Numbered from the stretch's first letter, positions 33,700 through 46,899 are shown. The stretch is DNA of 64,000 bases from Emydura subglobosa (GCA_007922225.1 ML679954.1:23705003-23769002); one strand, 5' to 3'. Made by a program: numbers and translations. The notes: generated from the sequence alone by a model not told the origin.

Positions 33700-34262
33700 T
33701 GAGCAAGTCTATAGAGCTTCTACAGTGCACAGAAGGCCAGCCTGCAGTCCCTCTTCAGTTGGTCACCTGCACAAGTCAGGAAGGGTTTTTCTTCCCTCCC
33801 AGTGTATTCAGTTTTTTGTTTCCTTCCTCTGAAGCATCTGGGATGGCTGCAGCTGTGATGGGACATTAAACAGAGAAGGCCAGGGTCCTGAGGTGGCAAT
33901 GAGTATTCTCCCTCTCTCAGAGACTTGGCTGGCTGGTTTTCGCTCACATGCTCAGCGTCTAACTGATCACCATATGTGGGTTCAGGAAGGAATTTCCCCC
34001 CAGGCACTGACCTTTCTGTGCAGCGTGGGGTGCGGGTCACTTGCTGAGATCTGGGTATATCTCATTTAATCATTTACCTGCTATTGCAGAGTCTCAGGCA
34101 CTGGTGCACCTTGGTCCCTCCTGTTCTCTGTCTCTGACACATCAGAGTCTAATCTCCTCAGGCTGTAATACTTTGGTCTAGTTTTGATTGTTGGGTTTAA
34201 TATGCAGGTATGGGGTTGGTGGCCTATGATATACGGGAGGTCAGACGGGACGATCTGGCCTT
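33700..34262 (+). mobile_element. CR1 3' untranslated tail
   Basis: Blocks in order: CTTCAGTTGGTCACCTGCAC, TCGCTCACATGCTCAGCGTC, TAACTGATCACCATATGTGG, CAGGAAGGAATTTCCCCCCA, GGGTCACTTGCTGAGATCTG, GGCCTATGATATACGGGAGG, TCAGACGGGACGATCTGG. This is the style of the CR1 3' tail of turtles, ending at the usual 'AGACxAGATGATCTxxTGGTC' block. No coding part remains. The last 170 bases match 10755-10968. Confidence 0.7.
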
Positions 34263-34479
34263 CAGCTCTCTGACTCTTTTGAGGAATTCTGCCAGTAAAT
34301 AGGGCACTTGTCCTGCCAAATTCCTAATCTGTACTAGATTTTGCTTTACAGCTCCACAAAGCACCTTATCCAAAAACTTCCTTGTGTTGCATGCATTTTC
34401 TTCAGCCTCCTCCAGTGCAGCTTGGCCTCTATCCACTGCTTCATCAATCCCCAAAAACTCTGGAGGGGAATTTATGCAG

Positions 34480-34560
34480 CAGAATAATTATACTGTTGGA
34501 AGACAGGATACTGGGCTATCTAGACTATTGCTCTGACCCAGTATAGCCGTTCCTATGTAG
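34480..34560 (+). mobile_element. CR1-type 3' terminal fragment
   Basis: GAAGACAGGATACTGGGCTA, TCTAGACTATTGCTCTGACC, CAGTATAGCCGTTCCTATGT is the distal tail of a CR1-related LINE (…GATACTGGGCTAGATGGACC…TCTGACCCAGTATGGCCGTTC…). About 80 bases. Confidence 0.6.
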
Positions 34561-34599
34561 AATGAGGTTTGTATGGCAAATTTTCAAAATGGAGTATTG

Positions 34600-34865
34600 T
34601 ATGACAGTAGTGCCCAGAGACCCCCATTGAGCTAAGACCCCTATTGTGAGAGGTACTATACAGAAACATAATGTGAGAGTCCCTGTCCCAAAGAGCCTGT
34701 AATCTAAATAGATGAGATGGATAAAGGATGGAAGGAGAGACAGAAGAGAATTGACCTGCTTGCCCATGGTTACACAGTACATCAATGGCAGAGCCAGGAA
34801 TAGAATCTAGATCTCCCAAGTCCCCAGCCTTTGCTCTACCCGGTGGATCACACTTCTTCTGATTT
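34600..34865 (+). repeat. MIR/CORE-type amniote SINE, near full length
   Basis: From TGACAGTAGTGCCCAGAGAC through GAGTCCCTGTCCCAAAGAGC, CTGTAATCTAAATAGATGAG, GACCTGCTTGCCCATGGTTA, CACAGTACATCAATGGCAGA, GCCAGGAATAGAATCTAGAT to TTTGCTCTACCCGGTGGATC. The later part is the MIR core and tail. The earlier CCCTGTCCCAAAGAGC…TAATCTAAATAGA part is characteristic of the amniote form of the family. About 265 bases, an old insertion. Confidence 0.75.
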
Positions 34866-35924
34866 CATGCAGTAACTTGTGCCTTGCAATTATGTGGTAA
34901 TCTCCATGGCTGCATAATCCCGGAGTATTGGGTTCTGTGATCATGAGCTCTGTATCCTGTGCAATATGGATGTTTGTTTGATAACTATGGTCTTATTCAA
35001 AGTGGATGTTCCCATTCTTAAGTTTGAAATGAGACCCATTGAATTTGACTTCTGTGATTTTTGGGGTTTCTTATATAAAGTCATATTTCCAAATTTCTGT
35101 ACATTTTTAAATACTTTTGGAGATAAATCGGATCATCCTCAGACTTCACTAGTGTTTCCTTAGTGACTTTTAAAAAGGCTAAAACAGGCAGGATGTTGCT
35201 TCATAATTCAACTTTTACTTCAAACAGAATGGCTTTTTTTTTCCCTTTTAAAAAAATATCTGGCAAGATCTAATCTTTTGATGTCCCTGAATCCAAAGAG
35301 AATGGAAGTTTTTCAGAGGAAGATCCAAAGGAATTCCTGAAAGAATTTGGGTGAGCTTTGAAAAACGATAGCCAGCTGGTTCCATAGCAGCAGGCTGTTA
35401 CCACAGAAAGTGCAGCTAATCTAATAACCAGCCATTCTTTCCAGACTATCTTATGTTTTCCGGATGTCTGTCTGAGTGTATCCCCCTTGTCTAATGGCTG
35501 TCTCAGTTTAATGACTGTTGGTGTAAATCCAACTGTTCCCTGAGCTCAAAAGGTGCAGAGATGGGTATGTATTTCACATTTAACAGTCTTAACTACCATA
35601 TCTTTAATTGACAGGCCTTAAAAAATGCAGGAGCTAAGAGTTTATTTTATCTGTTTGAGGAAAAAGTTAATGCAGAAATATATTCCTCCATTTCTCTGAA
35701 ACAATATAAAGATTTGTCAGTTTTCTAAAAGAGATGACCGTTTTAGATATATACTCTAGAAAAATAATATTAAATAATTCATTTACTCAGGTGGTTCTGA
35801 AGATCAGAGATTTGTTTGTTGGATGAGGAAATATACCAGATACAGCATGATCCATAATATGACTGTTCATTTAAACTCTTGAAGCTCTTCACAAATGTAT
35901 AATTAATCCTCAGCATCCTACCAC
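34866..35924. other. no gene seen
   Basis: No repeat or coding structure recognised. The 65-codon frame at 34966-35163 has no domain. Confidence 0.5.
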
Positions 35925-36085
35925 TCTAAAATAGGGATTGTTAATATGATCTTAAAGACTGGTTAGTTCGGGCAGAGAGAGGCTAAGTGGCATACCCAAG
36001 ACCACTTACTGATCAAAGAATGGTTCAGAAATAGAGCCCAGGAGTTTTGGCTCCCACTTCTGAACTCCATCTACTAGATAACAGT
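35925..36085. repeat. MIR-like SINE
   Basis: GGGCAGAGAGAGGCTAAGTG, GCATACCCAAGACCACTTAC, TTCAGAAATAGAGCCCAGGA and CCATCTACTAGATAACAGTA follow the MIR core and 3' half. Diverged, about 160 bases. Confidence 0.6.
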
Positions 36086-39000
36086 ATGAGCCAAAGGCCA
36101 GTAGACAAATACGAAATGTTCTATTCATTGTTGGAATATAAATATGGAGTAGCTTCTAGGCCAAATGCTTGAAAACTAAGTAGTTAGTGGATAGGTTAGT
36201 TAGTTACTTTCCTCCTCATAAATAGAATTTATCCCTGAAGTGACAGCTCAACATTGAGAAGTAGACTGGCACTGATCCTACAATGCTGTGAAATAAGCAA
36301 CTGAAAGGGAACTGAAGAGAGAGAGAGAGTAGCTGAACTATTAAAGCAAATTTACCATCTGAGCAAGATCAGAAATAAGCAGGAGATGATTTGGTTTTTC
36401 ACTAAGTTTCAGTTGTACCAGGCTCTTATTTTTTTCCCCCAATTATGGACAAAATTTGAAACATGGATACTTAAAATAAGGCACCTAAATCCAAGTTTAA
36501 AAGCCTAAACTATGGTCTGATTTTTTTTTTTTTTTTTAAAGGTGCTAGGGCTTGCAACTCCAATTTCATTGGAAGTGCCAGACCCTTAACGTCATTGGCC
36601 TGCTCATGTAGGTTTTGAGGCTAACACAGGACCAGGTTCTAATACCATTACTCACATTTAGTAGTTCCTTATTGTTGGAAATCTGTGAGCCTATTGTGGA
36701 ATGAAGTACTACTCAGTGTGACAAAGGCTCCATAGTCTGACCCACGTATGGATTATGTAGGATTAGGATTGTAACTTTAGGAATTCTAGCATTGTGTCTT
36801 ATTTATTCATTTGTTTTCTTTGCAATTGAAGTATACTTTGTAATTATCTATTAGTAGGAGGGGGAGAGGTTTCAACTGTGCACAACCTCTCCAGAGATTC
36901 TGTGAATATGTGAAATAGGCAGACCTGATGCTTATTAGCATACTGCCTGCACTGCTTTTCAAATTGTGCTGTTCCCACCTACAGATTCTACTCTCCTTCC
37001 ATAGACACCTGAAGTATCCAGTGAGAATTAAACCAATGTACACAGGTCGCTATCAGGCAGACATTTTTGTCTGTTGAATCCTTCCATCAGGCAATACTTT
37101 TTCATAGTCAGAATGTTGTCGGCCTTTACAGCAAGAGGTATGCAAATAGACTTTGATGTCTTCTGACAAACTTTGTAATTTCAATTGTTTTAAATTTAGT
37201 CAGTGCAAATCATCTTCCTACTGGACAAAAGATTCAGAGGTTTACCAGACTTCTATAACAATGAAAATGTATTTCAGTTCTACAGAAACTTGACTTCATT
37301 TGGACTCATGGCAAATTGTCCTGTGACCTAAATATTTGAATGGTGTATTCTACCATGCAGGATAGGTCTCATATTAACAACCAGATGTCCATGTGACACT
37401 AGATTCTCATTCCTCAAACACATTGCATATAAAAACAATTTACCTGTGATTTTTTTAAAGAATAGATACATTTATATAAATGAAGAGACAAAATAATCTG
37501 ACCACCTCTAGTGAGAGATAACTAGCTGAAACTAGCAGACAAAGCTGTTACTTAATGGAGCTTTAAAAGTGCTGCAATTTTTGTCTGTTTTGCTGTCATT
37601 TTTTGGTATTTTACGCAATGGACAGATATCTCGTTCAGTGGAGATGATCTCTGCCTCCAAGTACTCGGGTCATACTCAGACAACCTCTAGTTAGAGAAGC
37701 ATATCTAGGCCAAATACAAAACATTGTATTGTGTGGTCATGGACACCTCATTTTCCATACAGATGACATTGACAAATGGGGATAAAGGCACCTGTAATCC
37801 ATATTTGGTTTGGAAGAGCCTTCCTTGTGGTCAGTCCAGCTGAAAAAGTAAGGACAAGGAATTTGAGGCTCTTTACACTTATTGTGTAATGTTTGAAAGT
37901 ATGACTGGATTTACAGGACAAAGTGATTGTCCATATGTGAAAAACAATTTGGTATCAATCCTCATTGTAAAAAATAACTTTTCACAACTATACAGGTTGG
38001 GACAATGTCACAACACAGGAAATCCTGTATTTGGAATCAGTCCCTAGGCTTATTTTAGGAATAAATAAAAGTCCACATTTCTCACACAAGTACATTATGT
38101 TGCAAAGTCCATTTTGTACAGATGATTAAGGATAAATTCTTTGTTAAACATTACATGCTAAAAATGATTGATATTTTCACCACTGAGCACTTCTTTTGAG
38201 CAGTGTTGTAGATTTTTTTTTTCTTAGCAATTCCCCAGGTAATGTCAAATGGACAGATGTGAATATTCGTGTTTTACACTTTTGGCGACATGAGCAAACC
38301 ATGAAAAACATTCAGTGATGACAATAAAAGAGTGCATACATTATTTAACATTGCTTATTAACATCTGACTGACTGGAAGAATAATTTGTCCTTCATATAA
38401 GCAGGAACAGAAAAGTTACTTTTCCGCACTTCCACTCTAAGTGTAGTGGCAAAGAAACTATCTGAAGCTAGTGAAAACTCAGCCTTAATGCAGAAGTTAA
38501 ATCATAGATTCATGTACAATTACTGACTCTATAGAAACTCTAACGGTGGACACACAGGATTTTGTTTGAGAAATATTGTTGGTCCATTATCAAAACAAAG
38601 ATAAAAGACAAATAGTTATAAAGGTTTTGCTACATTGAACATGTGGTCCCCATGTGTATATTCACAAAGATCCAACTTTATACTGTGAGGATGCATGCAC
38701 TGTTTAAATATGTAGCAGGAAGCCAGGTAGGAGTGGAGCAGGGGAAAGTTCTAGGTAGAAGCTGTAGAGTGAAGCAGAAAGGGAATTTAGCTTGAGTGAT
38801 AAAACGGTTTTCCTTATTTCAGTAAAGTTCCTTGTTCTCGAATAGAAGAAAGTGGCTTTTTTCTGTGATTCTTTACTATCATGTCACATCCACCCTCAGC
38901 AGCTCTGACTAGCAGACAACTAGAGCATAGAATATCTCCCATACCATCTAATCTGTAATCATAAGTAATAAAGAATATGAAGACAGTGTAAAACATCGTT

Positions 39001-40741
39001 TGAAAAGATGGCATGCGTCTTTCCATATGGAATAAAACATGGAAAAAACAAAGCTATGTGCACGGTATATTTGGCCCTCCATATCTTGTCGTCTTTGGAG
39101 ACATAGCCTCTCTGGTAAATATATATAGCAAAAGTTTCTATCAAAGGTGAAAAGTGCTATAGCAACAAAAGCTTAAAAGAAATATTGAAATGGTTATTTT
39201 GATCTTTGCTACATACCATTATTATACTACCGTGTAAATTCTTTTTGCTTAGACATATTAGCAGAGCTTTAATTTAAGCTCCTACTGTATATATTTCTGA
39301 TCAGACCAGTCCCAAATCTTCATTCTTTCCCATGCACAACATAGCACCCAAGCGTTATACTTAGGCACAAATTTTGCTGAAGGAGGCATTGCACACAAAT
39401 CCCACTGACTTGGAAAATTCTCCAGTATTTATAATTAATAATAGTGAAAGAAAGGTCTGATTTTTTTCTTTTTCTTTCTGCTTTCAGATAACACATAATT
39501 CACCAGGAGATTCTTGTTTTGTTTTTCTCTACTGATGTAGAAAACTTACTTTAATATGTATTTTACATGTAAAAATAGAACTACTGGTGAATCAAAGTCT
39601 TCAATGTCTTAAGTATGGTGAAACATCTGCCCTATATCAAGAATAAACAAGGAGAGAACTTCTTTCCCTTTCATCATTTGGATACTAATTCTCATGTAAC
39701 AATCAGCCAAATGAAACGGACTTAGAATCCAGATAAGAGGATGTGTTCTTGACTAAGATAAGTAGACATAAACATCACTTTGCAGAAGACTCCTTAATTC
39801 ATTAACATTTAAAAATTAAAATGATGCAAATAGTGAGTGATTTGAATTGCCTTTAAAAATCAGCTCCTACTGGCCTTGTGGGACCAGAGCTTCTGTAAAA
39901 GTAGATGAAGGAATAGAAGCAGCTCTTCAGGTAGGAGACAGGCTAAGGATTTGTCCCCTTTGCACCTGCCTGCAGAATGGGTCATTGTACCCAGACATTA
40001 TGTTGCAACCTCTAATGGATGGACTATATTGTGACTTCCACTCCCATACACAACAAACAGCAATGGGAGCAAACTCTGGGGCATATTCTCTCTGGTGCTC
40101 CTCCAGGGGAAGTGTATGGCTTCTTGCTACATTCTACATACCATTTGATCGTAAAAGCCATCATTTTGCCCAAAAAAGGAGAAATAATGAGATCTCATCT
40201 CCCTGATCTGAATATTCAACAAGTCATTTAGAGGGCACCTTAAACAGAGACTCCATGTCCAATACATCTCCTTTTCAACTGTTTCTGTTCTTGCCACAGT
40301 TTTCCAACTGCCTTGATGCACTCTCCTGTCAGGATGAATCTGTTTTGCCTAGTAAAACTTCCCTTGATATAGTTTTGTGTGCCTCAAAGGCCCTTGAGAC
40401 TACATTTGGTGCAGCAGAGAATAAACTTGATTCTTTCAACCCTCTAGTGTAGAATTTGGGGAAACAATGGTATCTGTAGATTCCTCTGTTAAACACTTAT
40501 AGGTAAAAAGCTTTTGATTTACAACCCTAGGTAGAGAATCATAAAATTCTTGCTGGAGGTTTATAAAGATCTTATCACATTGAAATATAAAGACAATGGA
40601 AAATCACCTTAAATGCAGTAACCTTCAGGCATTAGGTCTCCTTGAAGGAAGCAGTTCTTATAACCCTTATAGAATATATATTATTTGTCCATCTTTGCCA
40701 TTCTTTTAAACTTTACATCTTTCTCTGTTTCCAGCAAATTA
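36086..40741. other. no gene seen; longest unannotated stretch
   Basis: AT-rich, with a T17 run at 36521-36537 and a trace of a CTAAGT/GGCACCTAAAT-type repeat at 36470-36600. The largest open frame, 119 codons at 39847-40206 (+), shows no domain and no repeat similarity that I recognise. No exon, RNA gene or element ends can be supported. Such stretches may hold conserved regulatory DNA, but that needs an alignment. Confidence 0.5.
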
Positions 40742-40833
40742 TTTGGGCCAGATCTTCAGCTGCTGTAAACCTAGTATTAGCTCAATGATTTCAATTGAAC
40801 TACTCTGATACTCACTGCTGAGGGTCTGGCCTT
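40742..40833. repeat. GGGCCAGATCTTCAGC-type palindromic element
   Basis: The left end is GGGCCAGATCTTCAGCTGCT, the right end GAGGGTCTGGCC, with TGATTTCAATTGAACTACTC near the centre. It fits a nonautonomous amniote DNA element whose halves are inverted copies. A similar start occurs at 57074 (GGGCCAGATCTTTGGCTGCA). Confidence 0.55.
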
Positions 40834-42014
40834 TTGTACAAAGGTTTTTTTGTGGTGGCCTCCTACAATTAGTTTTATTTCAGTCTGAGATATGAACCAT
40901 GTTATAGATCTGTTAGTTACACCAGTGTAAATCAGGAAAAACTTCATACAAGCCGTGGAACCATGACCAGTATGAGAGGAAAATCTGGCCTGATAAGATA
41001 TTTTTCTTTATATACAGATTTACATGTTCTGGCAACCCAGAGTCCTGAAGTAAAAGCTGGTGACCATGAAAACAGGGATCCCACTTCCATTGAAGTCAAT
41101 GGGATTTTTTTTGCCACATACTTCAGTGAAAACAGGATTGGGCAACAAGGGTCAAATCTTCAGCCTGTGTGAACCTGCATAGTTTCATTGAAGTCAAAAG
41201 ATGTTTATAGATATATACAGGAACTAATGAGACTGGGTGAGTTTGAGGCCTCAGAATGGAATATGAAATCTTACACCTTTAGGTCACTGGTTTGAATCCT
41301 GCCTAGGTTTGAAGTGGCTGAAAGTCATTATCTGATAGATGTTCGGTATCCTACGTGAAATAATTTTATACCTTTTACAGTAAATTGATCTTGTTGAGTT
41401 CTTATTGGACTAGGGTCCACATTACAAAAAAGCACAATCACTGTTGCTCTTCCCATCTCTGTGGACAATCTCCACAGAAAAACTAAGCATTTACTGGGCA
41501 TCAAGACTGAATTGCCCAATGTTGCTGTCAAGTAAATGCTTGACAAAGGTCAGTTGCACTTCCACTGTATCTGTGCTGTGGATAAAGGATGTCAGTCTGC
41601 TGTAATGACTGGGCATCATTCATGTAAAGTAAATTCACTGTAGCCAATCCATGTACCATAGACTGGCTTTAATACTAAATTGTGTTTTTCCTTTCACTTG
41701 GACTTCCTATAAACACCTATATTTTTAAACTGTTACTGCAGCACGGTTGTGCAATAATGCCTGGTTGCCTCCTAGAACATGGGTAATGGTACTAAAGATT
41801 GAGATGAGCTTTGAACATAACATAGTGTGCTTTAATTGAGATTGCTTGCTAGCATAGTACTAGCCAAGGAACAACTGACCTTCCATTCTTGGCTCACCAG
41901 GCCACACTAAAACAGTAGCAAACTCTGCATAGACTCCAGCATAGAAAACAAAGAACTGTACAAGCACAAGGAGGTAAAAAGAGAGAGGATCCTTTCCTTA
42001 AACTAGTATCACCA
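40834..42014. other. no gene seen; palindrome and tRNA-like traces
   Basis: At 41085-41120 ACTTCCATTGAAGTCAATGG with ACTTCAGTGAAAACAGG looks like another small palindromic element, followed by GGGTCAAATCTTCAGCCTGT. At about 41278-41310 TTTAGGTCACTGGTTTGAAT then CCTGCC resembles a pol III B-box (GGTTTGAATCC), so a tRNA-derived SINE tail is possible. No A-box was found to confirm it. Confidence 0.4.
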
Positions 42015-42150
42015 CATGTAGAATTATTATTTTAATTATCATAGTGCCTAGGAAACACTAAAAATAATTAAGACTCCATTCTGCTAATCACTGTACTGAC
42101 CAGTAATAAAGATTTTGACAATCCCTGCCCCAAATTGATCACAATCTACG
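42015..42150. repeat. MIR/CORE-type SINE, 5' part
   Basis: TTATCATAGTGCCTAGGAAA, AAGACTCCATTCTGCTAATC, CAATCCCTGCCCCAAATTGA, TCACAATCTACGTGAT correspond to the first half of the element at 34600 (…cagtagtgcccagagac…gtccctgtcccaaagagc…taatctaaat). Confidence 0.6.
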
Positions 42151-44482
42151 TGATACGAGATCATTACACTGATTGAATAGATCAGTGAATTTTATAGTAT
42201 AAAGGATTCCCATTCATGTTAGAATATGTGGGTCTGTGTGTCATAAGCATAAAATGGCTCACAAGATTTGATAACTACATGTAAAAGGCTTGTTCAGTTC
42301 AATAACATAAAATATCTAAGAAATTCCAATGGGATAATATTACAGTTGCAGTTATGTTAAAAGGAATTGTATTTTACTTGTGCTTTTATCAATGGGTTGT
42401 GCTGTTTCCTTCACTCATGGAATAATACATGTTGTCCCTAAGGAACTCATTAATTATTTTTCCTCTCCATAGTTGTTTCCCCAGTACATTTGTTCTTTTA
42501 ATCTTTTCTGCAAAAAATAATATTGGCCATTAGGTTAATTATCATGTACAGATTAATGTTGACTGCCTTTTATAAATCACTTAAAGCAAACCCATCAAAA
42601 TGGAATTCAAGTTTGAATGTCTTGAAGGGACTTGAAGTTAACAGTTTATCCTTGCTTCAGAAAATAGCACAAAAATAAAACGTTTTCCATTATTGACAAT
42701 TGCCATTGTTTATGTTCTTCAGTCAAATCTGATTATGAATACGCTCTACTTATGAGCAAAGAAAAACATCAATATTTGAACATTACTAAATGTCTTGTGG
42801 ATTAGTATTTTGATAAACCTTTTTGATAGATGGAGGATTTATCATGTTAGATTTATGAACTAACAATCCATTTGGAAGAGAATTGACCTATTTGTTGTTT
42901 TGTTTTTTTTGGTGTGAGATGTTTGAGGATTTTTTTATTGTTGTATACTTCCATTAGCTTTTTTCTTTTTGTCGGATTATACTCTCACCTTGATCATGTT
43001 TACTTATATCTGTACTTACTTAGTACCCAGATGAGAATGTCTCACTATTTTTTATTTAAAACATTAGATTGTGAAATGCTGAATATCTGGGTAGTAGACA
43101 AATATTTAAACAAGTCCAGCTAATTCTTTCTTCTCCATTGAAAACTGGAAAGAGTATGATAAATGTAAACATGCTCTAATGGATTGATTTTAGACAATGA
43201 CATTTTTGACTGCCCATGCTTCCAGGCATGCAATAACTGTAATTTGTGAGTGCAAGCTGCTTATTTTGCACATACATTCAGGTGTGCTCACAAATGCAAG
43301 TTTTGTATGCTCTTATAGATACTGGGCAAACAAAGAGTTAGACATACCAAATATCATCCAGATTTTTATAAGCCCCTTTTGAAAATTCAGTTGATGGGCT
43401 TGTAAACAAGTTTTGTTGATTGTAAAAGTATAGCATTGTCTCAGACTTTACACAACTCAGTCTGAATTCATAGTTTTAGTCTTCATGCAGTTAAAAACTG
43501 CCTCTGAAAGCTGAGCTCTGAAAATACACTAAGATTTATTTGTTTTGATTTTGGTAGTTAATTGAACCCAGACCTGCAAATTGTCCACATTGTATTTCAC
43601 TAAAACCCAACAAAATAAAGAAATAAGAGCTTATCCTGCTCCCATTGAAGTCAATGAAATAATTAGATCCCCTGAGCTATGGAACTGAATTGTGCTGGGG
43701 ATAAGAAAGGGAGTGCAAAAGGTGTGGTGAAGTGGAGCTTTGCTATAACAATCCTCCACTGGAATGGTGCCACTCCACTCCACTCCACTGGTGCCACTTG
43801 GAGCAGCTGCTAAGTTGTGTTAAGGCCAGAGCCAGTCTCAGATTCAGGGAACTCTGAGCAGCCTCCCTCTCCCTTCTCTCCTGCACCAGGCAGAGCTCTG
43901 TCAGAGGAGAGGATCTATCCTACACTCTCTATATCTATGATGCATATATCAAGGGGTCCCTACTGTTTTCCATAATATCATGGGGTTCTTCCTCGGGGAG
44001 CTCAGAGTTGAGAGTCACCGCTCACCTTTTTAACGCTCTGCCAAGATTTGTTTGTGCTTAACTAGATGTCAGCTCTCTGACACCACCTGTTAGCTACCCC
44101 AACAATATCCTCAGGGCTATGTCAGCCCTTTCTTTGCCTTGTAGGTTTACAATAGGTGGACCCAAGCCCTGAGCCCTCTTGAAATGTCCAGCTCTTAACC
44201 ACTGGACACTCTCAGAACTTACCAGGTAAGCTGTCCCCAAGAACCAGGGTGCACACCAGCTTCTTTGATTCAACCAAGGATCAGCTCCAATATAACATCA
44301 CAGCACTGAGTTATATTTGTAGTGAGGACAATGGTCAGTTTATTATGAAAGGCTAGTATTTAAGAAAGAGTGAGTAAGGATAACAATGGAAACAAATGGT
44401 TACATATAGAACAAAATGTATAACGTGATCCCTAGAGTCTAAACTTAACATCATCAGGCTAAATTCATGTCTAAAGTAAAAA
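42151..44482. other. no gene seen
   Basis: AT-rich. A small CACTC tandem run lies at 43771-43789, and TCCCATTGAAGTCAATGAAA at 43641 is a lone copy of the GAAGTCAAT palindrome core. No coding structure. Confidence 0.5.
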
Positions 44483-44550
44483 CGAGAGTCCTGTAGCACC
44501 TTAAAGACTAACAAATTTCTGTGGGCATAAGCTTTCTCACCTAAAGCAAC
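44483..44550. repeat. interspersed repeat fragment (AGAGTCCTGTAGCACCTTA type)
   Basis: GAGAGTCCTGTAGCACCTTA, AAGACTAACAAATTTCTGTG, GGCATAAGCTTTC matches a repeat I recognise as abundant in turtle genomes (…agagtcctgtggcacctt…agactaacag…gcatgagctttcgtggg…). Only about 70 bases are present; the parent family is not certain. Confidence 0.55.
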
Positions 44551-45084
44551 TCCAGAATGGATGAATGCAAATGAATGGATAAATGCAAAAAGCGATGTCT
44601 TCTTTGCTTCCTCAGTGAAGAATAAAAAAGTGTCATCTTGCTGCCTTCTTATATCCCCAAAGTTCATTGTTTTGTCCCCAGAGTCAGGATGACCCTTGTG
44701 GCTTATGTCTTGGTGTGCTGGCTCCATGTTGCCTTCACATGCTCATGTTGGTGTTATCTGCAAATAGGCTTCCATTGTGTTGGCTTACAATGTTTATTGG
44801 GCACGTGAACCAAGGCAGAGTGGTGAATTTACATCCTTTGTCTGATCTAAACATGCTTAAGCCTACTTTGACTCAGATTTTAAAAAATTTAACACACACA
44901 CACCAACTTAAATGTCTTCCATATACATGATTATGAAGATCGGTATGACACAGCTTTTATTAGATTTACCTCACTTGAACGTCTTTGAAGAAATGCTTTG
45001 AAAGCAGCATGCTGAGTGTAGTGAGTTGCAGTCCTGTCAGGGGTTATTGTTACAGGCCAGTGAACTCTTTGCCTGTTGGCATTG

Positions 45085-45545
45085 AGGCAGAGGTGTGAGC
45101 AGGGATTTAAATGTGACTACTTTTGGAGGGGCACTTTAAACACCAGCCCCCCACCCAGCGCTGCGGCCCCCTTGTCCCCGTTGCTGCTTCCCTCCCCCCA
45201 TTGTCCCAAGCTCCCTTCTGTGCAACCTAGATGGGCTCCAATCACTTTCTGGAGACTGTGGGTAAGGAAGAGATGGGACGGGACTCAGCAGGCTTCCCTG
45301 TGCCCCCTCTAGCAGAACTGTGCTGCCAGCCCGGCTTCCCTGCTCCAGGCACCAGCTAGTGAGGCTCAGCAGAAGAGCCTGTAGTGCCTTTTCCAGGCAC
45401 ATCCTTCAGTTGTGCTCAGCCCGACTCCCACCCTGGCAGAAAGGGGGGAAGACGGGCTCAGGAGAGGGAATCCCAGGGTGGGGGGCCAGGGCAGAAGCTG
45501 GGGGGCGGTAGTGATGATTACTGGGGGGAGGGGAGCTGGGCCCCT
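45085..45545. other. GC-rich island, probably a repeat
   Basis: About 460 bases of clearly higher GC content than the flanks, with runs of C and G (CACCAGCCCCCCACCCAGCG, GGCAGAAAGGGGGGAAG, TGGGGGGCGGTAGTG). Frames of 60-90 codons are open on both strands, as expected from base composition alone. No exon signals, promoter or inverted ends could be fixed. A GC-rich DNA-transposon fragment is likelier than a promoter CpG island. Confidence 0.35.
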
Positions 45546-46899
45546 GCATTGAGTAGTTTCTAGGGTCACAACTACATATGAAGATTTTTTCAAACTGAAG
45601 GAACACCGCTATCTTAGGAACCATTAACTTATATGTTTACTGAAGTAGTTTAATATATATAGATGATGTAATCCTAGCACATTTATGAAATGCAAACCAT
45701 ATATTAGTCAGTTGTAAGGAAGGTATTATTCATGTCTGATCCATATTAAATACGGCGTTTGCAATGGCTGTTAACATTTTCTTACTTGGATTAACATGAA
45801 GAATGCTATAATCTTTATATTTGTACTGTCTGTGTAGGATGCAAAGTTGGTTTTTTTAAAAGGATTTATATACACACACACACGAAACAACATATAAAAT
45901 GAGCTGTGCAATCATGTAGAAAAGCTGAAGAGGCAGAGAAACAGGTTCTAAAATGTATCTGTTTTTGTAGGTATGAGTAGGGCTTTCTATCTGCTATTTG
46001 ATTTTTGCTACATACAGTAGCAAGCATCAACATAATAGAAAAATGGAGGATCAAAATTTCATTATAATCTTTGAGGGATAAATAACTAAAACTTCTGTCC
46101 TTGAAACATGGCAACCCAAGATAAGTGTATTTGTGGGTGTACCTGTAACATTTATAGTTACAAATCACTCTCTAATATTCAGTAAACAGAATCACTGGTT
46201 CTAAGCATGTTTTCATACAGAAAGAAAATTCAGTTCAGTTGTAAAGATATGCTGAACTGCAACACAAAGGTACTGTAAAAAGTAGTTAGTCCAGGTAACT
46301 AGACAAGAGTAATCCATTTTCTATATTAATCTATTTCTATATCTCATTCAATGTATAAAATAAATTGTTTGCTTTGATAGACTTGTCCAGATTGTACACT
46401 GAACCTGTCTCTAATAAATACAGGTACAAAGCAAAATCAGAGATCTGAACTTTGGAGACGTTCAAAATCTGAATCCAGATCTGATTGTGTAAATGGTCTC
46501 CAATGTGGGCCTCATCTAGAATGTATAATTTCTAATAGTTTAGTTTATACTATTTTTAAGAATTGGGCCTTTATTACAGCAAAGGTGGGAGGTTATGCCT
46601 TAAATCACGATACCATGTTAATGCTCTATCAGTAGGTGAGTCTGAACTGGGAATAGGGATGTCTGGTGATAGAGGGGCCCCTAACTGCTCTATTTTCCAG
46701 GTTTGTACTTGATAGTCAATAGGGTATATAGAAGATCTGTCACAGGTAAAAAGCAAAAGGCATGATGGCTAGACTTTGAGTGGGCAAATATTATTCTGAC
46801 TGACTAAAGCAAAAAGAATTCTTAAAATCTTATGCTGTGGCTGTGACGCACAAAAAGACACTTTCCCTCTGCACCATATTATCTGTGAAGTCTTGATTG
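45546..46899. other. no gene seen
   Basis: AT-rich; a short CACACACACA run near 45871-45881. No coding or repeat structure recognised. Confidence 0.5.

Noticed and set aside
39847..40206. 119-codon plus-strand frame in a long unannotated stretch
   Set aside because: Overlapping frames on both strands, no domain, no splice or codon pattern to support an exon.
36086..40741. possible conserved non-coding enhancers
   Set aside because: Lack of recognisable repeats is suggestive only; conservation cannot be judged from one sequence.
41278..41310. B-box-like GGTTTGAATCC, possible tRNA gene
   Set aside because: No A-box or cloverleaf could be built; at most a tRNA-derived SINE trace.
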